A stretch of DNA of 64,000 nt from assembly GCA_001914195.1 (NCBI GenBank), contig MKYF01000016.1, positions 1 to 64,000 of the forward strand, given 5' to 3'. Positions 50,560 through 60,083 of the stretch are shown here, one piece after another (the stretch's first letter is position 1; each line of letters opens with the position of its first letter). The position numbers and the translations under genes are program-made. Source of the stretch: Streptococcus mitis (GTDB lineage: Bacteria; Bacillota; Bacilli; Lactobacillales; Streptococcaceae). Under the pieces are notes generated by a model. It was not told the origin of the DNA. It searched no databases and worked only from the letters and a program-made list of their open reading frames with translations.

Positions 50560-51480
50560 TTATTTTTTTAAGTAAATTTCATCGATTTCATGATTCTTTG
50601 TTTTATGAAGAATCACTTCTGCACGATTTCTAGTTGGTTCAATATAATTTTGTAGATTTGTGAGATTGATACTGGTCCAGACCTGATGGGCAAAGGATTC
50701 CACTTCCCCAATCGGCATCTGAGTAAAACGATAATAGTAGCTATCAGGGTCGTTTTGGGCTAGGCTCAGCATTTTCAAGAAACGGTCCAGATACCAACTC
50801 TCGATGTCATCGACTGCAGCATCAACATAGATGGAAAAGTCAAAGAAATCAGTGATATAGAGACGCTCGTTTTGTGGATTTTGAAAGACATTGATTCCCT
50901 CAACAATCACAAAATCAGCAGCTTTGACGCTTTGCTTTTCCTCAGGTACGATGTCATAGACTTCATGAGAATAGACAGGAATATCTACATCTTGTCCATT
51001 TTTAATGCGATCCAAGAAGTTGAGAAGAGCTTCCATATCATAGCTTTCAGGAAATCCCTTGCGATTTAAAATCCCTTGTTCAATCAAGGTCTGGTTGGGA
51101 TAGAGAAAGCCGTCAGTTGTTACCAACTCAACCCTAACATCTGTAAGTGTGCGGGACAGTAGGATTTGAAGTAGGCGACTGGTTGTGGATTTTCCAACGG
51201 CAACACTCCCAGAAACTCCAATGATAAAAGGTTGAGATTTGCTTTCACGTTGGAGGAAAATTCCTTTGGAAAAAGCTAAATCGTCCTTGGTGCGCTTGTA
51301 AATCTGGATGAGATGGGCTAGGGGAAGATAGACATCAGTAACATCCTGTAGACTAATCTGATCGTTAAAACTCTTGATGGATTCTAATTCCTCTTCAGTC
51401 AAAGGAGGTGTTGTCTTTCGATGTAAAGATTGCCAAGTCTGGCGGCTGATTTTTTCAAAATGTAAAAATTCGTTGGTCAT
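50560..51480 (-). CDS. coaA: Pantothenate kinase, type I
   Basis: A 306-residue enzyme, the first step of coenzyme A synthesis. ATG 51480 (MTNEFLHFEKI) is chosen; the frame to 51510 adds ten residues without a better site. P-loop GVSGSVAVGKSTTSRLLQ near residue 95, VTTDGFLYPNQ, KGFPESYD and VIVEGINVFQ are typical of bacterial CoaA. Type I enzymes are inhibited by CoA. Confidence 0.95.
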   Translation of the reverse strand: MTNEFLHFEKISRQTWQSLHRKTTPPLTEEELESIKSFNDQISLQDVTDVYLPLAHLIQIYKRTKDDLAFSKGIFLQRESKSQPFIIGVSGSVAVGKSTTSRLLQILLSRTLTDVRVELVTTDGFLYPNQTLIEQGILNRKGFPESYDMEALLNFLDRIKNGQDVDIPVYSHEVYDIVPEEKQSVKAADFVIVEGINVFQNPQNERLYITDFFDFSIYVDAAVDDIESWYLDRFLKMLSLAQNDPDSYYYRFTQMPIGEVESFAHQVWTSINLTNLQNYIEPTRNRAEVILHKTKNHEIDEIYLKK

Positions 51481-51680
51481 TTGTTTTCCCCTAGATATTT
51501 TGTTTATCATACCATAAAAAGCTAAAAAAATAAAGCGGTTTCTTGAATGTGGTCAGTCAATATTATATAATAGATGTAGATAGAGGATGAACAATTTAGT
51601 GATGAAGTAGGAGCTACTTTCTCCTGACTTATAAGCTAATAAAGGGGGCTTTGGGAATCACAACTTATAGGAGGTGTGTC

Positions 51681-52085
51681 ATGAAAATCTTAAAAAGTTA
51701 TATATTGGAACTCTGTTTTATTTTAAGTTTTGCACTACCTTTTTTAAAAGGAGCGAATGCGGATAATGGTAGACGTTTTGTGGAAACCTATTACGGTTTT
51801 ACTTTTTTGATGGAACATGCCATTGTAACAGCGGTCTTTATCTGTTCGCTCTTGATTGCTTTCTTCCTAAAAAAACGGTGGACGAAATGGCTTGCTGCTG
51901 GTAGTTATGTCTTTTTAGTTCTATGGATTGCTACAGAGGGTTATTTCTTCCGCATGTCACTAGAAGATTTGATACGACTTTGGACAAGTTTGGAATTCCT
52001 GACAAAAACGTATCAGTTGGGCTTTTATCTAAACATCCTGTTGGGAATTTTGTTGATAATAAAGTATTTGAAGGTTAAGCAATAG
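51681..52085 (+). CDS. Small multi-span membrane protein, unknown function
   Basis: ATG 51681 follows a strong ataggaggtgtgtc. The 134-residue product has four spans: ILELCFILSFALPFL, HAIVTAVFICSLLIAFFL, WLAAGSYVFLVLWIA and FYLNILLGILLIIKYL, with a conserved-looking NADNGRRFVETYYGF loop after the first. I do not recognise a family. It is flanked by coaA (divergent) and a methyltransferase gene and seems to be a single-gene unit. Confidence 0.65.
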   Translation: MKILKSYILELCFILSFALPFLKGANADNGRRFVETYYGFTFLMEHAIVTAVFICSLLIAFFLKKRWTKWLAAGSYVFLVLWIATEGYFFRMSLEDLIRLWTSLEFLTKTYQLGFYLNILLGILLIIKYLKVKQ

Positions 52086-52295
52086 TCATAATAAATACGC
52101 CCGATTATAGATGATAAACTTTTTGTTATATCCTGACTATGATATTTCTAGTTCTAAATGGCTTATCATTCATCTATAAGTGTTGAAAGAGATTGAAGAA
52201 AATGTTTTACTTACTAGCTTTCTTCAGTCTTTTTCGTTTTATTATCAATTTGTAAACGATTTACAATTTAAGTCAAATTATGGTAAAATTGTTTC

Positions 52296-52886
52296 ATGAG
52301 TAAAATGTATTATGCAGAAAATCCTGACGCTGCTCACGACATTCATGAGTTAAGAGTGGACTTGTTGGGAGAAAAAATGACCTTTTTGACAGATGCAGGT
52401 GTTTTTAGCAAGAAAATGGTTGACTTTGGCAGTCAACTTTTGCTCAAGTGTCTTGAGGTCAACCAAGGAGAGAATGTCCTTGATGTAGGCTGTGGTTATG
52501 GGCCTCTGGGCTTGTCCTTGGCTAAGGCTTATGGAGTTCAGTCGACCATGGTCGATATCAATAATCGTGCCTTGGATTTGGCACGACAAAATGCTGAACG
52601 AAATAAAGTAGAAGCGACGATTTTCCAGTCCAACATCTATGAACAAGTTGAAGGGAAATTTGACCATGTCATTTCCAATCCTCCTATCCGTGCGGGCAAG
52701 CAAGTAGTTCATGAAATCATTGAGAAAAGTAAAGATTTCTTGGAAACTGGTGGGGATTTAACAATTGTTATCCAGAAAAAACAAGGGGCTCCAAGCGCCA
52801 AGTCAAAGATGGAGGAAGTGTTTGGCAATTGTGAAATCGTCAAAAAAGATAAGGGATACTATATCCTTAGAAGTGTGAAAGAATGA
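52296..52886 (+). CDS. Class I SAM methyltransferase, RsmC-like
   Basis: A 196-residue protein. SAM motif I is VLDVGCGYGPLGLSLAK (about residue 67), motif II is TMVDINNRALDLARQN, and the base-specific catalytic motif is SNPPIRAG (NPP, typical of N2-guanine or N6-adenine methylation of RNA). It resembles the single-domain half of RsmC. Its stop overlaps the pdp start by four bases, so it leads the pyrimidine salvage operon. Target unproved. Confidence 0.88.
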   Translation: MSKMYYAENPDAAHDIHELRVDLLGEKMTFLTDAGVFSKKMVDFGSQLLLKCLEVNQGENVLDVGCGYGPLGLSLAKAYGVQSTMVDINNRALDLARQNAERNKVEATIFQSNIYEQVEGKFDHVISNPPIRAGKQVVHEIIEKSKDFLETGGDLTIVIQKKQGAPSAKSKMEEVFGNCEIVKKDKGYYILRSVKE

Positions 52887-54160
52887 GAGCAGTTGATTTA
52901 ATCCAAAAGAAACGAGACGGTCAAGAACTGACTTCGAGTGAAATCGAATGGCTAGTTGAAAGCTATGTGTTAGGAACTGTTCCTGACTATCAGATGTCTG
53001 CTTTTGCTATGGCTGTCTATTTCAAAGGAATGACGACTCGAGAAATCTCTGACCTAACTATGAAGATGGTTCAGACAGGGCAAGAGTTTGATTTATCTGT
53101 TATTGATGGGGTTAAGGTTGACAAGCATTCTACTGGTGGTGTTGGTGATAAGGTGACCTTGATTTTGGCTCCTCTTGTTGCAAGCTTTGGTGTTCCTGTG
53201 GCCAAAATGAGTGGTCGTGGTCTCGGCCATACTGGTGGAACAATTGATAAATTGGAGTCTATCAAGGGCTATCAAGTGGAACGCAGTCAAGAGGATTTTA
53301 TTCGTCAGGTACAGGACATTGGTGTATCGGTCATTGGGCAATCAGACCAACTGGTTAAAGCTGACAAGCTTCTCTACGCCCTACGTGATGTGACAGCAAC
53401 TGTCGACACGATTCCTTTGATTGCGAGTTCGGTGATGAGCAAGAAAATTGCTGCAGGGGCGGATGCTATTTTGCTTGACGTGACTGTCGGTGAGGGTGCT
53501 TTCATGAAGACGGTTGATGAGGCGCGAGAACTGGCTCAAACCATGGTGGATCTTGGTAAGGCAGTTGGTCGGAAGACGGTAGCAGTGATTACAGATATGA
53601 GCCAGCCCTTGGGACGAGCGATTGGAAATCGTCTGGAAATTCTTGAAGCACTGGAGATTTTACAAGGACAAGGCCGTCAGGATATTACCTACTTTATCTG
53701 TGAATTGGCTCAAATTATGCTTGGTCTTGCAAATGTAAATAAGACAGTTGAAGAAGTTCGCCAACATCTTGAAAATGGCCAAGCACTGGCTAAGTTTGAG
53801 GAGATGGTGCAAGCTCAAGGTGGGGATTTAGAAGATCTCTATCGTCCAGTCAATGTTGCCCATGTGGTGGAAATCCCTGCCCAGGAAACAGGTGTCATTT
53901 CAGCTCTTCCGGCTATGGAATTTGGGCTCTATGCTATGAGACTGGGTGCTGGTCGTGCAGTCAAGACTGATGATTTGGACTATGAAACTGGAATTGTTTT
54001 TGAAAAGAAGGTTGGAGACTCCGTTCAAAAGGGAGAAATTGTTGCAAAAGTATACACAAATGGAAAAAATTCTCCTCAGCTAGTTACAGATTTTCAAAAA
54101 TATGTTAAAATAAATGATAGGGTGCAAAGTTTACGAGAAATTATAGAAATTATCTCATAA
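52883..54160 (+). CDS. pdp: Pyrimidine-nucleoside phosphorylase
   Basis: A 425-residue enzyme that splits thymidine, uridine and deoxyuridine. Start MRAVDLIQKKRDGQELTSSEI, the family signature SGRGLGHTGGTIDKLESI (residues about 108-125), phosphate site KHSTGGVGDKVTL and C-terminal barrel-sandwich domain (TGIVFEKKVGDSVQKGE) are standard. In Firmicutes the enzyme accepts both uridine and thymidine, so Pdp rather than DeoA is used. First of pdp-deoC-cdd-pnrA-nupABC. Confidence 0.94.
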   Translation: MRAVDLIQKKRDGQELTSSEIEWLVESYVLGTVPDYQMSAFAMAVYFKGMTTREISDLTMKMVQTGQEFDLSVIDGVKVDKHSTGGVGDKVTLILAPLVASFGVPVAKMSGRGLGHTGGTIDKLESIKGYQVERSQEDFIRQVQDIGVSVIGQSDQLVKADKLLYALRDVTATVDTIPLIASSVMSKKIAAGADAILLDVTVGEGAFMKTVDEARELAQTMVDLGKAVGRKTVAVITDMSQPLGRAIGNRLEILEALEILQGQGRQDITYFICELAQIMLGLANVNKTVEEVRQHLENGQALAKFEEMVQAQGGDLEDLYRPVNVAHVVEIPAQETGVISALPAMEFGLYAMRLGAGRAVKTDDLDYETGIVFEKKVGDSVQKGEIVAKVYTNGKNSPQLVTDFQKYVKINDRVQSLREIIEIIS

Positions 54161-54179
54161 ACAACAGGAGAATCCGTAT

Positions 54180-54842
54180 ATGAAATTAAATAAATATATC
54201 GATCATACGCTTTTGAAGCAAAATGCAACAGAAAAACAAATTGATTGTTTGTTGTCCGAGGCTAGAGAGTATGATTTTGCCAGCGTCTGCGTTAATCCGA
54301 CCTGGGTTGAACATGCTAAAAAAGGGCTTGAAGGTACAGATGTCAAGGTCTGTACAGTGGTTGGTTTCCCCTTGGGAGCAACAACTTCAGCCGTGAAAGC
54401 ATTTGAAACAAAAGAAGCTATCCAACATGGTGCAGATGAGATTGATATGGTGATCAATGTTGGAGCTCTCAAGTCAGATAATTTAGCCTTGGTAGAGTCA
54501 GATATTCGCGCAGTCGTGGAAGCAAGTGGTGACAAGTTAGTGAAAGTCATTATTGAAGCTTGCCTGCTGACTGACCAAGAAAAAGTTGTATCTTGCCAAT
54601 TAGCCCAAAAAGCTGGAGCTGACTTTGTCAAAACATCTACTGGCTTTTCAACTGGTGGTGCTACGATAGCAGATGTCAAATTGATGCGTGAAACTGTTGG
54701 ACCTGATATGGGTGTCAAGGCCGCCGGCGGAGCTCGTTCTTATGCAGATGCTCTTGCCTTTGTTGAAGCAGGGGCGACCCGTATTGGAACGTCAGCTGGA
54801 GTAGCAATTCTAAAAGGAGAATTGGCAGATGGCGACTACTGA
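54180..54842 (+). CDS. deoC: Deoxyribose-phosphate aldolase
   Basis: A 220-residue TIM-barrel aldolase that cleaves deoxyribose 5-phosphate to acetaldehyde and glyceraldehyde 3-phosphate. The Schiff-base lysine is in FVKTSTGFSTGGAT, with VKVIIEACLL and the phosphate loop VKAAGGARSYADALAF. Ribosome site aacaggagaatccgtat. The frame overlaps cdd by 14 bases, implying coupled translation. Confidence 0.95.
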   Translation: MKLNKYIDHTLLKQNATEKQIDCLLSEAREYDFASVCVNPTWVEHAKKGLEGTDVKVCTVVGFPLGATTSAVKAFETKEAIQHGADEIDMVINVGALKSDNLALVESDIRAVVEASGDKLVKVIIEACLLTDQEKVVSCQLAQKAGADFVKTSTGFSTGGATIADVKLMRETVGPDMGVKAAGGARSYADALAFVEAGATRIGTSAGVAILKGELADGDY

Positions 54843-55218
54843 GTTGATTGAACTGGCAATTGAAACCAGCAAACATGCCTATGTCCCCTATTCTCACTTT
54901 CCTATCGGAGCAGTTTTAGTAGCCAAAGACGGAAGTGTTTACACGGGAGTGAATATCGAAAATGCTAGCTATCCTTTGACCAATTGCGGTGAGAGAACAG
55001 CCATTTTTAAGGCTGTATCTGAAGGGCAAAGAGAATTTTCAGAGCTGATTGTTTATGGTCAAACTGAAAAACCGATTTCACCATGTGGTGCTTGTCGCCA
55101 AGTAATGGTCGAATTTTTTGAACAAGATCTAAAAGTGACCTTAGTCGCAAAAGATAAATCGACGGTCGAGATGACGGTCGGGGAATTACTTCCATATTCT
55201 TTTACAGACTTAAATTAG
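54829..55218 (+). CDS. cdd: Cytidine deaminase
   Basis: A 129-residue zinc enzyme of the tetrameric type that turns (deoxy)cytidine into (deoxy)uridine for Pdp. Catalytic Glu and zinc Cys are in NCGERTAIFKA (C..E), and the two other ligands in PCGACRQVM. Start MATTELIELAIETSKHAYVPYSHF is normal. Ribosome site aaaaggagaattgg lies within deoC. Confidence 0.95.
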   Translation: MATTELIELAIETSKHAYVPYSHFPIGAVLVAKDGSVYTGVNIENASYPLTNCGERTAIFKAVSEGQREFSELIVYGQTEKPISPCGACRQVMVEFFEQDLKVTLVAKDKSTVEMTVGELLPYSFTDLN

Positions 55219-55307
55219 TCTGAGTCGCTCTCTGAGTGGCACGGTCCTTGTGGCCAACCAATCCATACTTGCAACATCGTTGCACATCTTATTTAGGAGG
55301 TTCAGTA

Positions 55308-56360
55308 ATGAACAAGAAACAATGGCTAGGTCTTGGCCTAGTAGCAGTGGCAGCAGTTGGACTTGCTGCATGTGGTAACCGCTCTTCTCGTAAGGCAGAT
55401 TCATCTTCTGATGTGAAGACAAAAGCAGCAATCGTCACTGATACTGGTGGTGTTGATGACAAATCATTCAACCAATCAGCTTGGGAAGGTTTGCAGGCTT
55501 GGGGTAAAGAACACAATCTTTCAAAAGATAACGGTTTCACTTACTTCCAATCAACAAGTGAAGCTGACTACGCTAACAACTTGCAACAAGCGGCTGGAAG
55601 TTACAACCTAATCTTCGGTGTTGGTTTTGCCCTTCACAATGCGGTTGAAGAAGCAGCTAAAGAACATTCTGACTTGAACTATGTCTTGATTGATGATGTG
55701 ATTAAAGATCAAAAGAATGTTGCGAGCGTAACTTTCGCTGATAATGAGTCAGGTTACCTTGCAGGTGTAGCTGCAGCAAAAACAACTAAAACAAAACAAG
55801 TTGGTTTTGTAGGTGGGCAGGAGTCAGAAGTTATCTCTCGTTTTGAAGCTGGTTTCAAGGCAGGTGTTGCCTCAGTAGACCCATCTATCAAAGTACAAGT
55901 TGACTATGCTGGTTCATTTGGTGATGCTGCTAAAGGTAAAACAATTGCAGCAGCACAATACGCAGCTGGTGCAGATATTGTTTACCAAGTAGCTGGTGGT
56001 ACAGGTGCTGGTGTCTTTGCAGAAGCAAAATCACTCAACGAAAGCCGTCCTGAAAATGAAAAAGTTTGGGTTATCGGTGTTGACCGTGACCAAGAAGCAG
56101 AAGGTAAATACACTTCTAAAGATGGCAAAGAATCAAACTTTGTTCTTGCATCTACTTTGAAACAAGTTGGTACAACTGTAAAAGATATTTCTAACAAGGC
56201 AGAAAAAGGTGAATTCCCTGGCGGTCAAGTGATCGTTTACTCATTGAAAGATAAAGGGGTTGACTTGGCAGTAACAAACCTTTCAGAAGAAGGTAAAAAA
56301 GCTGTCGAAGATGCTAAAGCTAAAATCCTTGATGGAAGCGTAAAAGTTCCTGCAAAATAA
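55308..56360 (+). CDS. pnrA: Nucleoside-binding lipoprotein PnrA (BmpA family)
   Basis: A 350-residue surface lipoprotein, starting at ATG 55308 after ttaggaggttcag. Lipobox LAAC with Cys22 follows a lysine-led hydrophobic signal. The BMP fold shows AAIVTDTGGVDDKSFNQSAWEGL (in part TDTGGVDDKSFNQSAW), YVLIDDVIKD, FADNESGYLAGVAA and IVYQVAGGTGAGVF. It binds nucleosides for the ABC transporter encoded next. A small hairpin, gcaac-atc-gttgc (55271-55283), lies in its leader. Strongly biased codon use suggests high expression. Confidence 0.94.
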   Translation: MNKKQWLGLGLVAVAAVGLAACGNRSSRKADSSSDVKTKAAIVTDTGGVDDKSFNQSAWEGLQAWGKEHNLSKDNGFTYFQSTSEADYANNLQQAAGSYNLIFGVGFALHNAVEEAAKEHSDLNYVLIDDVIKDQKNVASVTFADNESGYLAGVAAAKTTKTKQVGFVGGQESEVISRFEAGFKAGVASVDPSIKVQVDYAGSFGDAAKGKTIAAAQYAAGADIVYQVAGGTGAGVFAEAKSLNESRPENEKVWVIGVDRDQEAEGKYTSKDGKESNFVLASTLKQVGTTVKDISNKAEKGEFPGGQVIVYSLKDKGVDLAVTNLSEEGKKAVEDAKAKILDGSVKVPAK

Positions 56361-56381
56361 TGGATGGAAGTTATTTCTTAG

Positions 56382-56466
56382 GAAGCGGCCATCGGCCGCT
56401 TTTTAAGAGTTGAGACAAAGTCATTTTGTCTCAGTAAAGCTTGCTACTAGATAAACTAGCAAGTTT
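56382..56466 (+). terminator. Three stem-loops between pnrA and nupA
   Basis: A GC-rich terminator agcggcc-atc-ggccgct with TTTTT (56384-56405) comes first, then gagacaaa/tttgtctc (56411-56429) and cttgcta/tagcaag (about 56440-56464). The first should end most pnrA messages and leave the transporter subunits at lower level, as is common for binding-protein genes. Confidence 0.75.
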
Positions 56467-56502
56467 TATTGAAATAAAATAAGACTCTGAAAGGAAGAGC
56501 AC

Positions 56503-58038
56503 ATGGCACACGAAAATGTCATTGAGATGCGTGATATTACCAAGGTGTTTGGTGAATTTGTTGCCAACGACAAAATCAACCTGCACCTACGAAAAGGTGA
56601 AATTCATGCACTTTTAGGAGAAAATGGGGCTGGTAAGTCCACGCTCATGAACATGTTAGCAGGGCTTCTTGAACCAACTAGTGGTGAAATCGCGGTCAAC
56701 GGTCAAGTTGTCAATCTTGACTCCCCATCTAAAGCAGCTGGCTTGGGAATCGGAATGGTTCACCAGCACTTTATGTTGGTAGAGGCTTTCACGGTGGCTG
56801 AAAACATTATTTTAGGAAGTGAATTGACTAAAAATGGTGTGCTAGATATCGCTGGAGCTAGCAAAGAAATCAAGGCTCTTTCTGAACGTTATGGCTTAGC
56901 TGTGGACCCTTCTGCCAAGGTAGCAGACATCTCAGTTGGAGCCCAACAACGTGTGGAAATTTTAAAAACCCTTTATCGGGGGGCTGATATTCTTATCTTT
57001 GACGAACCAACGGCTGTTTTGACTCCATCAGAAATTGAGGAGTTGATGGCCATTATGAAAAATCTTGTTAAAGAAGGAAAATCAATTATCTTGATTACCC
57101 ACAAGTTGGATGAAATTCGTGCAGTTTCTGACCGCGTTACAGTTATCCGTCGTGGGAAATCAATTGAAACCGTCAAAATTGCAGGAGCTACTAATGCTGA
57201 TTTGGCAGAAATGATGGTAGGACGTTCTGTTTCCTTTAAAACAGAGAAACAAGCCTCTCAACCAAAAGAAGTGGTCTTGTCAATCAAAGATTTGGTGGTC
57301 AATGAAAACCGTGGTGTTCCAGCTGTGAAAAATCTGTCCTTGGATGTTCGTGCTGGAGAGATTGTTGGTATTGCAGGGATTGATGGAAATGGTCAGTCTG
57401 AACTGATTCAAGCCATTACAGGTCTTCGCAAGGTTGAATCTGGTAGCATTGAGCTAAAAGGAGATTCAATTGTAGGCTTGCATCCACGACAAATTACAGA
57501 GCTAAGTGTTGGGCACGTTCCAGAAGACCGTCACCGTGATGGTTTGATTTTAGAGATGATGATTTCTGAAAATATTGCCCTTCAAACCTACTACAAAGAA
57601 CCACATAGTAAAAATGGAATTTTGAACTATTCAAATATTACTTCTTATGCTAAAAAGCTAATGGAAGAATTTGATGTTCGTGCTGCCAGTGAATTTGTTC
57701 CTGCAGCTGCACTTTCAGGAGGAAATCAACAAAAAGCAATTATTGCTCGTGAAATTGATCGTGATCCTGATCTCCTTATCGTCAGCCAGCCAACTCGTGG
57801 TTTGGATGTCGGTGCCATTGAATATATCCACAAACGCTTGATTGAAGAGCGTGATAATGGTAAGGCTGTCCTTGTTGTCAGCTTTGAACTAGATGAGATT
57901 TTAAATGTCTCAGATCGTATTGCCGTTATCCACGATGGTAAGATTCAAGGTATTGTGTCACCAGAAACAACCAATAAACAAGAACTTGGTGTCTTGATGG
58001 CTGGTGGAAACTTGGGAAAGGAGAAGAGTGATGTCTAA
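56503..58038 (+). CDS. nupA: Nucleoside ABC transporter, ATPase subunit
   Basis: A 511-residue double ATPase of the sugar/nucleoside (RbsA-like) type. First domain: Walker A GENGAGKST, signature SVGAQQRVEIL, Walker B ILIFDEPTAVLTP. Second domain: degenerate Walker A GIDGNGQSEL, signature LSGGNQQKAIIARE and LLIVSQPTRGLD. The unusual second P-loop is normal in this family. It energises import through the two permeases that follow; overlap of eight bases with the first permease gene. Confidence 0.92.
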   Translation: MAHENVIEMRDITKVFGEFVANDKINLHLRKGEIHALLGENGAGKSTLMNMLAGLLEPTSGEIAVNGQVVNLDSPSKAAGLGIGMVHQHFMLVEAFTVAENIILGSELTKNGVLDIAGASKEIKALSERYGLAVDPSAKVADISVGAQQRVEILKTLYRGADILIFDEPTAVLTPSEIEELMAIMKNLVKEGKSIILITHKLDEIRAVSDRVTVIRRGKSIETVKIAGATNADLAEMMVGRSVSFKTEKQASQPKEVVLSIKDLVVNENRGVPAVKNLSLDVRAGEIVGIAGIDGNGQSELIQAITGLRKVESGSIELKGDSIVGLHPRQITELSVGHVPEDRHRDGLILEMMISENIALQTYYKEPHSKNGILNYSNITSYAKKLMEEFDVRAASEFVPAAALSGGNQQKAIIAREIDRDPDLLIVSQPTRGLDVGAIEYIHKRLIEERDNGKAVLVVSFELDEILNVSDRIAVIHDGKIQGIVSPETTNKQELGVLMAGGNLGKEKSDV

Positions 58039-59089
58039 AAAACTACAACAAATTTCGGTTCCCTTGATTTCTGTCTTTCTAGGAATTTTACTTGGAGCCA
58101 TTGTCATGTGGATCTTCGGTTATGATGCTATTTGGGGCTACGAAGAATTGTTCTACACGGCCTTTGGTAGTCTGCGTGGGATTGGAGAAATCTTCCGCGC
58201 CATGGGACCTTTGGTCTTGATTGGTCTTGGTTTTGCTGTTGCCAGTCGTGCAGGTTTCTTTAACGTAGGGCTTCCTGGTCAGGCCTTGGCTGGTTGGATT
58301 CTTAGTGGTTGGTTTGCTTTGTCGCATCCAGATATGCCACGTCCCTTGATGATTCTAGCAACTATCGTGATTGCCTTGATTGCTGGAGGGATTGTTGGCG
58401 CGATTCCAGGTATTCTTAGGGCTTATCTAGGGACGTCAGAGGTTATCGTAACCATCATGATGAACTACATTGTCTTGTATGTAGGGAATGCCTTTATCCA
58501 TGCCTTCCCTAAAGACTTTATGCAAAGTACAGATTCGACAATTCGTGTTGGTACTAATGCAACCTATCAGACACCTTGGTTGGCTGAGTTGACTGGTAAT
58601 TCACGGATGAATATCGGTATTTTCTTTGCTCTCATTGCCGTTGCAGTCATTTGGTTCATGCTCAAGAAAACAACCCTTGGTTTTGAAATCCGTGCGGTTG
58701 GTCTTAATCCACATGCTTCAGAATACGCTGGTATTTCTGCAAAACGAACGATTATCCTATCAATGATTATTTCAGGTGCCTTGGCAGGTCTTGGTGGAGC
58801 TGTTGAAGGACTTGGAACCTTCCAGAACGTCTATGTTCAAGGCGCATCATTAGCCGTCGGATTTAACGGAATGGCGGTTAGTCTGCTTGCGGCCAACTCA
58901 CCAATTGGTATTCTCTTTGCATCCTTCCTATTTGGTGTTCTCCAAGTTGGAGCCCCAGGTATGAATGCGGCGCAGGTACCATCTGAGCTTGTCAGCATTG
59001 TAACAGCGTCTATTATCTTCTTTGTCAGTGTTCATTACCTTATCGAACGCTTTGTCAAACCTAAAAAACAAGTTAAAGGAGGTAAGTAA
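58031..59089 (+). CDS. nupB: Nucleoside ABC transporter permease 1
   Basis: A 352-residue permease starting at ATG 58031 (MSKKLQQISVPLISVF) after ggaaaggagaaga. About nine spans; family features are GFAVASRAGFFNVGLPGQALAGW near residue 78 (FNVGLPGQ), EVIVTIMMNYIVLY and the coupling segment AVGLNPHASEYAGISAKRTIILSMIISGALAGLGG (shown in part as NPHASEYAGISAKR). The NupABC-BmpA system imports broad nucleosides in related species. Confidence 0.9.
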   Translation: MSKKLQQISVPLISVFLGILLGAIVMWIFGYDAIWGYEELFYTAFGSLRGIGEIFRAMGPLVLIGLGFAVASRAGFFNVGLPGQALAGWILSGWFALSHPDMPRPLMILATIVIALIAGGIVGAIPGILRAYLGTSEVIVTIMMNYIVLYVGNAFIHAFPKDFMQSTDSTIRVGTNATYQTPWLAELTGNSRMNIGIFFALIAVAVIWFMLKKTTLGFEIRAVGLNPHASEYAGISAKRTIILSMIISGALAGLGGAVEGLGTFQNVYVQGASLAVGFNGMAVSLLAANSPIGILFASFLFGVLQVGAPGMNAAQVPSELVSIVTASIIFFVSVHYLIERFVKPKKQVKGGK

Positions 59090-59091
59090 AG

Positions 59092-60048
59092 ATGTCTATT
59101 ACAACCTTGCTCACCCTCTTGGTGTCTTCTATGCTGATTTACTCAGCACCCCTCATCTTTACAAGTATTGGTGGTGTTTTCTCTGAACGTGGTGGTGTGG
59201 TAAACGTCGGCCTTGAAGGAATTATGGTTATGGGTGCCTTTTCTGGAGTTGTCTTTAACCTTGAATTTGCAGAACAATTTGGAGCAGCAACTCCATGGCT
59301 ATCTTTGATAGTTGCAGGATTGGTTGGTGGCCTCTTCTCTATTATCCACGCAGCAGCAACGATTCATTTCCGTGCAGACCATGTTGTCAGCGGTACGGTA
59401 TTGAACTTGATGGCGCCAGCCTTGGCTGTTTTCTTGGTTAAAGTTCTTTATAACAAAGGACAAACCGACAACCTAAGTCAAACTTTTGGACGCTTTGACT
59501 TCCCAGTCTTGGCAAATATCCCAGTGATTGGTGATATCTTCTTCAAGTCAACTAGTCTTCTTGGTTACTTGGCGATTGCCTTCTCTTTCCTTGCTTGGTT
59601 TATCCTCTTCAAGACTCGATTTGGTCTTCGTCTCCGCTCTGTCGGTGAACATCCTCAAGCAGCTGATACCTTGGGAATCAATGTCTACAAAATGAGATAT
59701 TTAGGGGTTATTATTTCAGGTTTCCTAGGTGGAATTGGAGGAGCAATTTATGCTCAATCCATCTCAGTCAACTTCTCAGTGACAACTATTGTTGGACCTG
59801 GATTTATCGCTCTTGCTGCGATGATTTTTGGAAAATGGAATCCAATCGGAGCTATGCTTTCTAGTCTTTTCTTTGGACTTTCACAAAGTTTGGCTGTTAT
59901 CGGTTCTCAATTGCCATTCCTACAAGGTGTGCCAACAGTTTATCTTCAAATCGCACCTTATGTCTTGACAATTCTTGTCTTGGCAGCCTTCTTTGGAAAA
60001 GCAGTTGCACCAAAAGCAGATGGTATCAACTATATCAAATCAAAATAA
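59092..60048 (+). CDS. nupC: Nucleoside ABC transporter permease 2
   Basis: A 318-residue permease with eight or nine spans: SIGGVFSERGGVVNVGLEGIMVMGAF near residue 27 (VNVGLEGIM), DHVVSGTVLNLMAPALAVFL and the EAA-like segment SVGEHPQAADTLGINVYKMRYLGVI. It forms the heterodimeric channel with the previous permease, two bases upstream. It ends the salvage and uptake operon. Confidence 0.9.
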   Translation: MSITTLLTLLVSSMLIYSAPLIFTSIGGVFSERGGVVNVGLEGIMVMGAFSGVVFNLEFAEQFGAATPWLSLIVAGLVGGLFSIIHAAATIHFRADHVVSGTVLNLMAPALAVFLVKVLYNKGQTDNLSQTFGRFDFPVLANIPVIGDIFFKSTSLLGYLAIAFSFLAWFILFKTRFGLRLRSVGEHPQAADTLGINVYKMRYLGVIISGFLGGIGGAIYAQSISVNFSVTTIVGPGFIALAAMIFGKWNPIGAMLSSLFFGLSQSLAVIGSQLPFLQGVPTVYLQIAPYVLTILVLAAFFGKAVAPKADGINYIKSK

Positions 60049-60057
60049 GCATACAAA

Positions 60058-60082
60058 AAACGTCAGTACATTCAAACTGGCG
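60058..60082. terminator. Terminator between nupC and plsY
   Basis: aaaacgtcagt and actggcgttt pair (one G-U) around a short loop, with T tract in both directions. Confidence 0.75.
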
Positions 60083-60083
60083 T

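Noticed and set aside
55219..55307. Riboswitch in the pnrA leader
   Set aside because: There is one small hairpin (gcaac-atc-gttgc), but the 90-base leader is too short and shows no conserved riboswitch core that I know.
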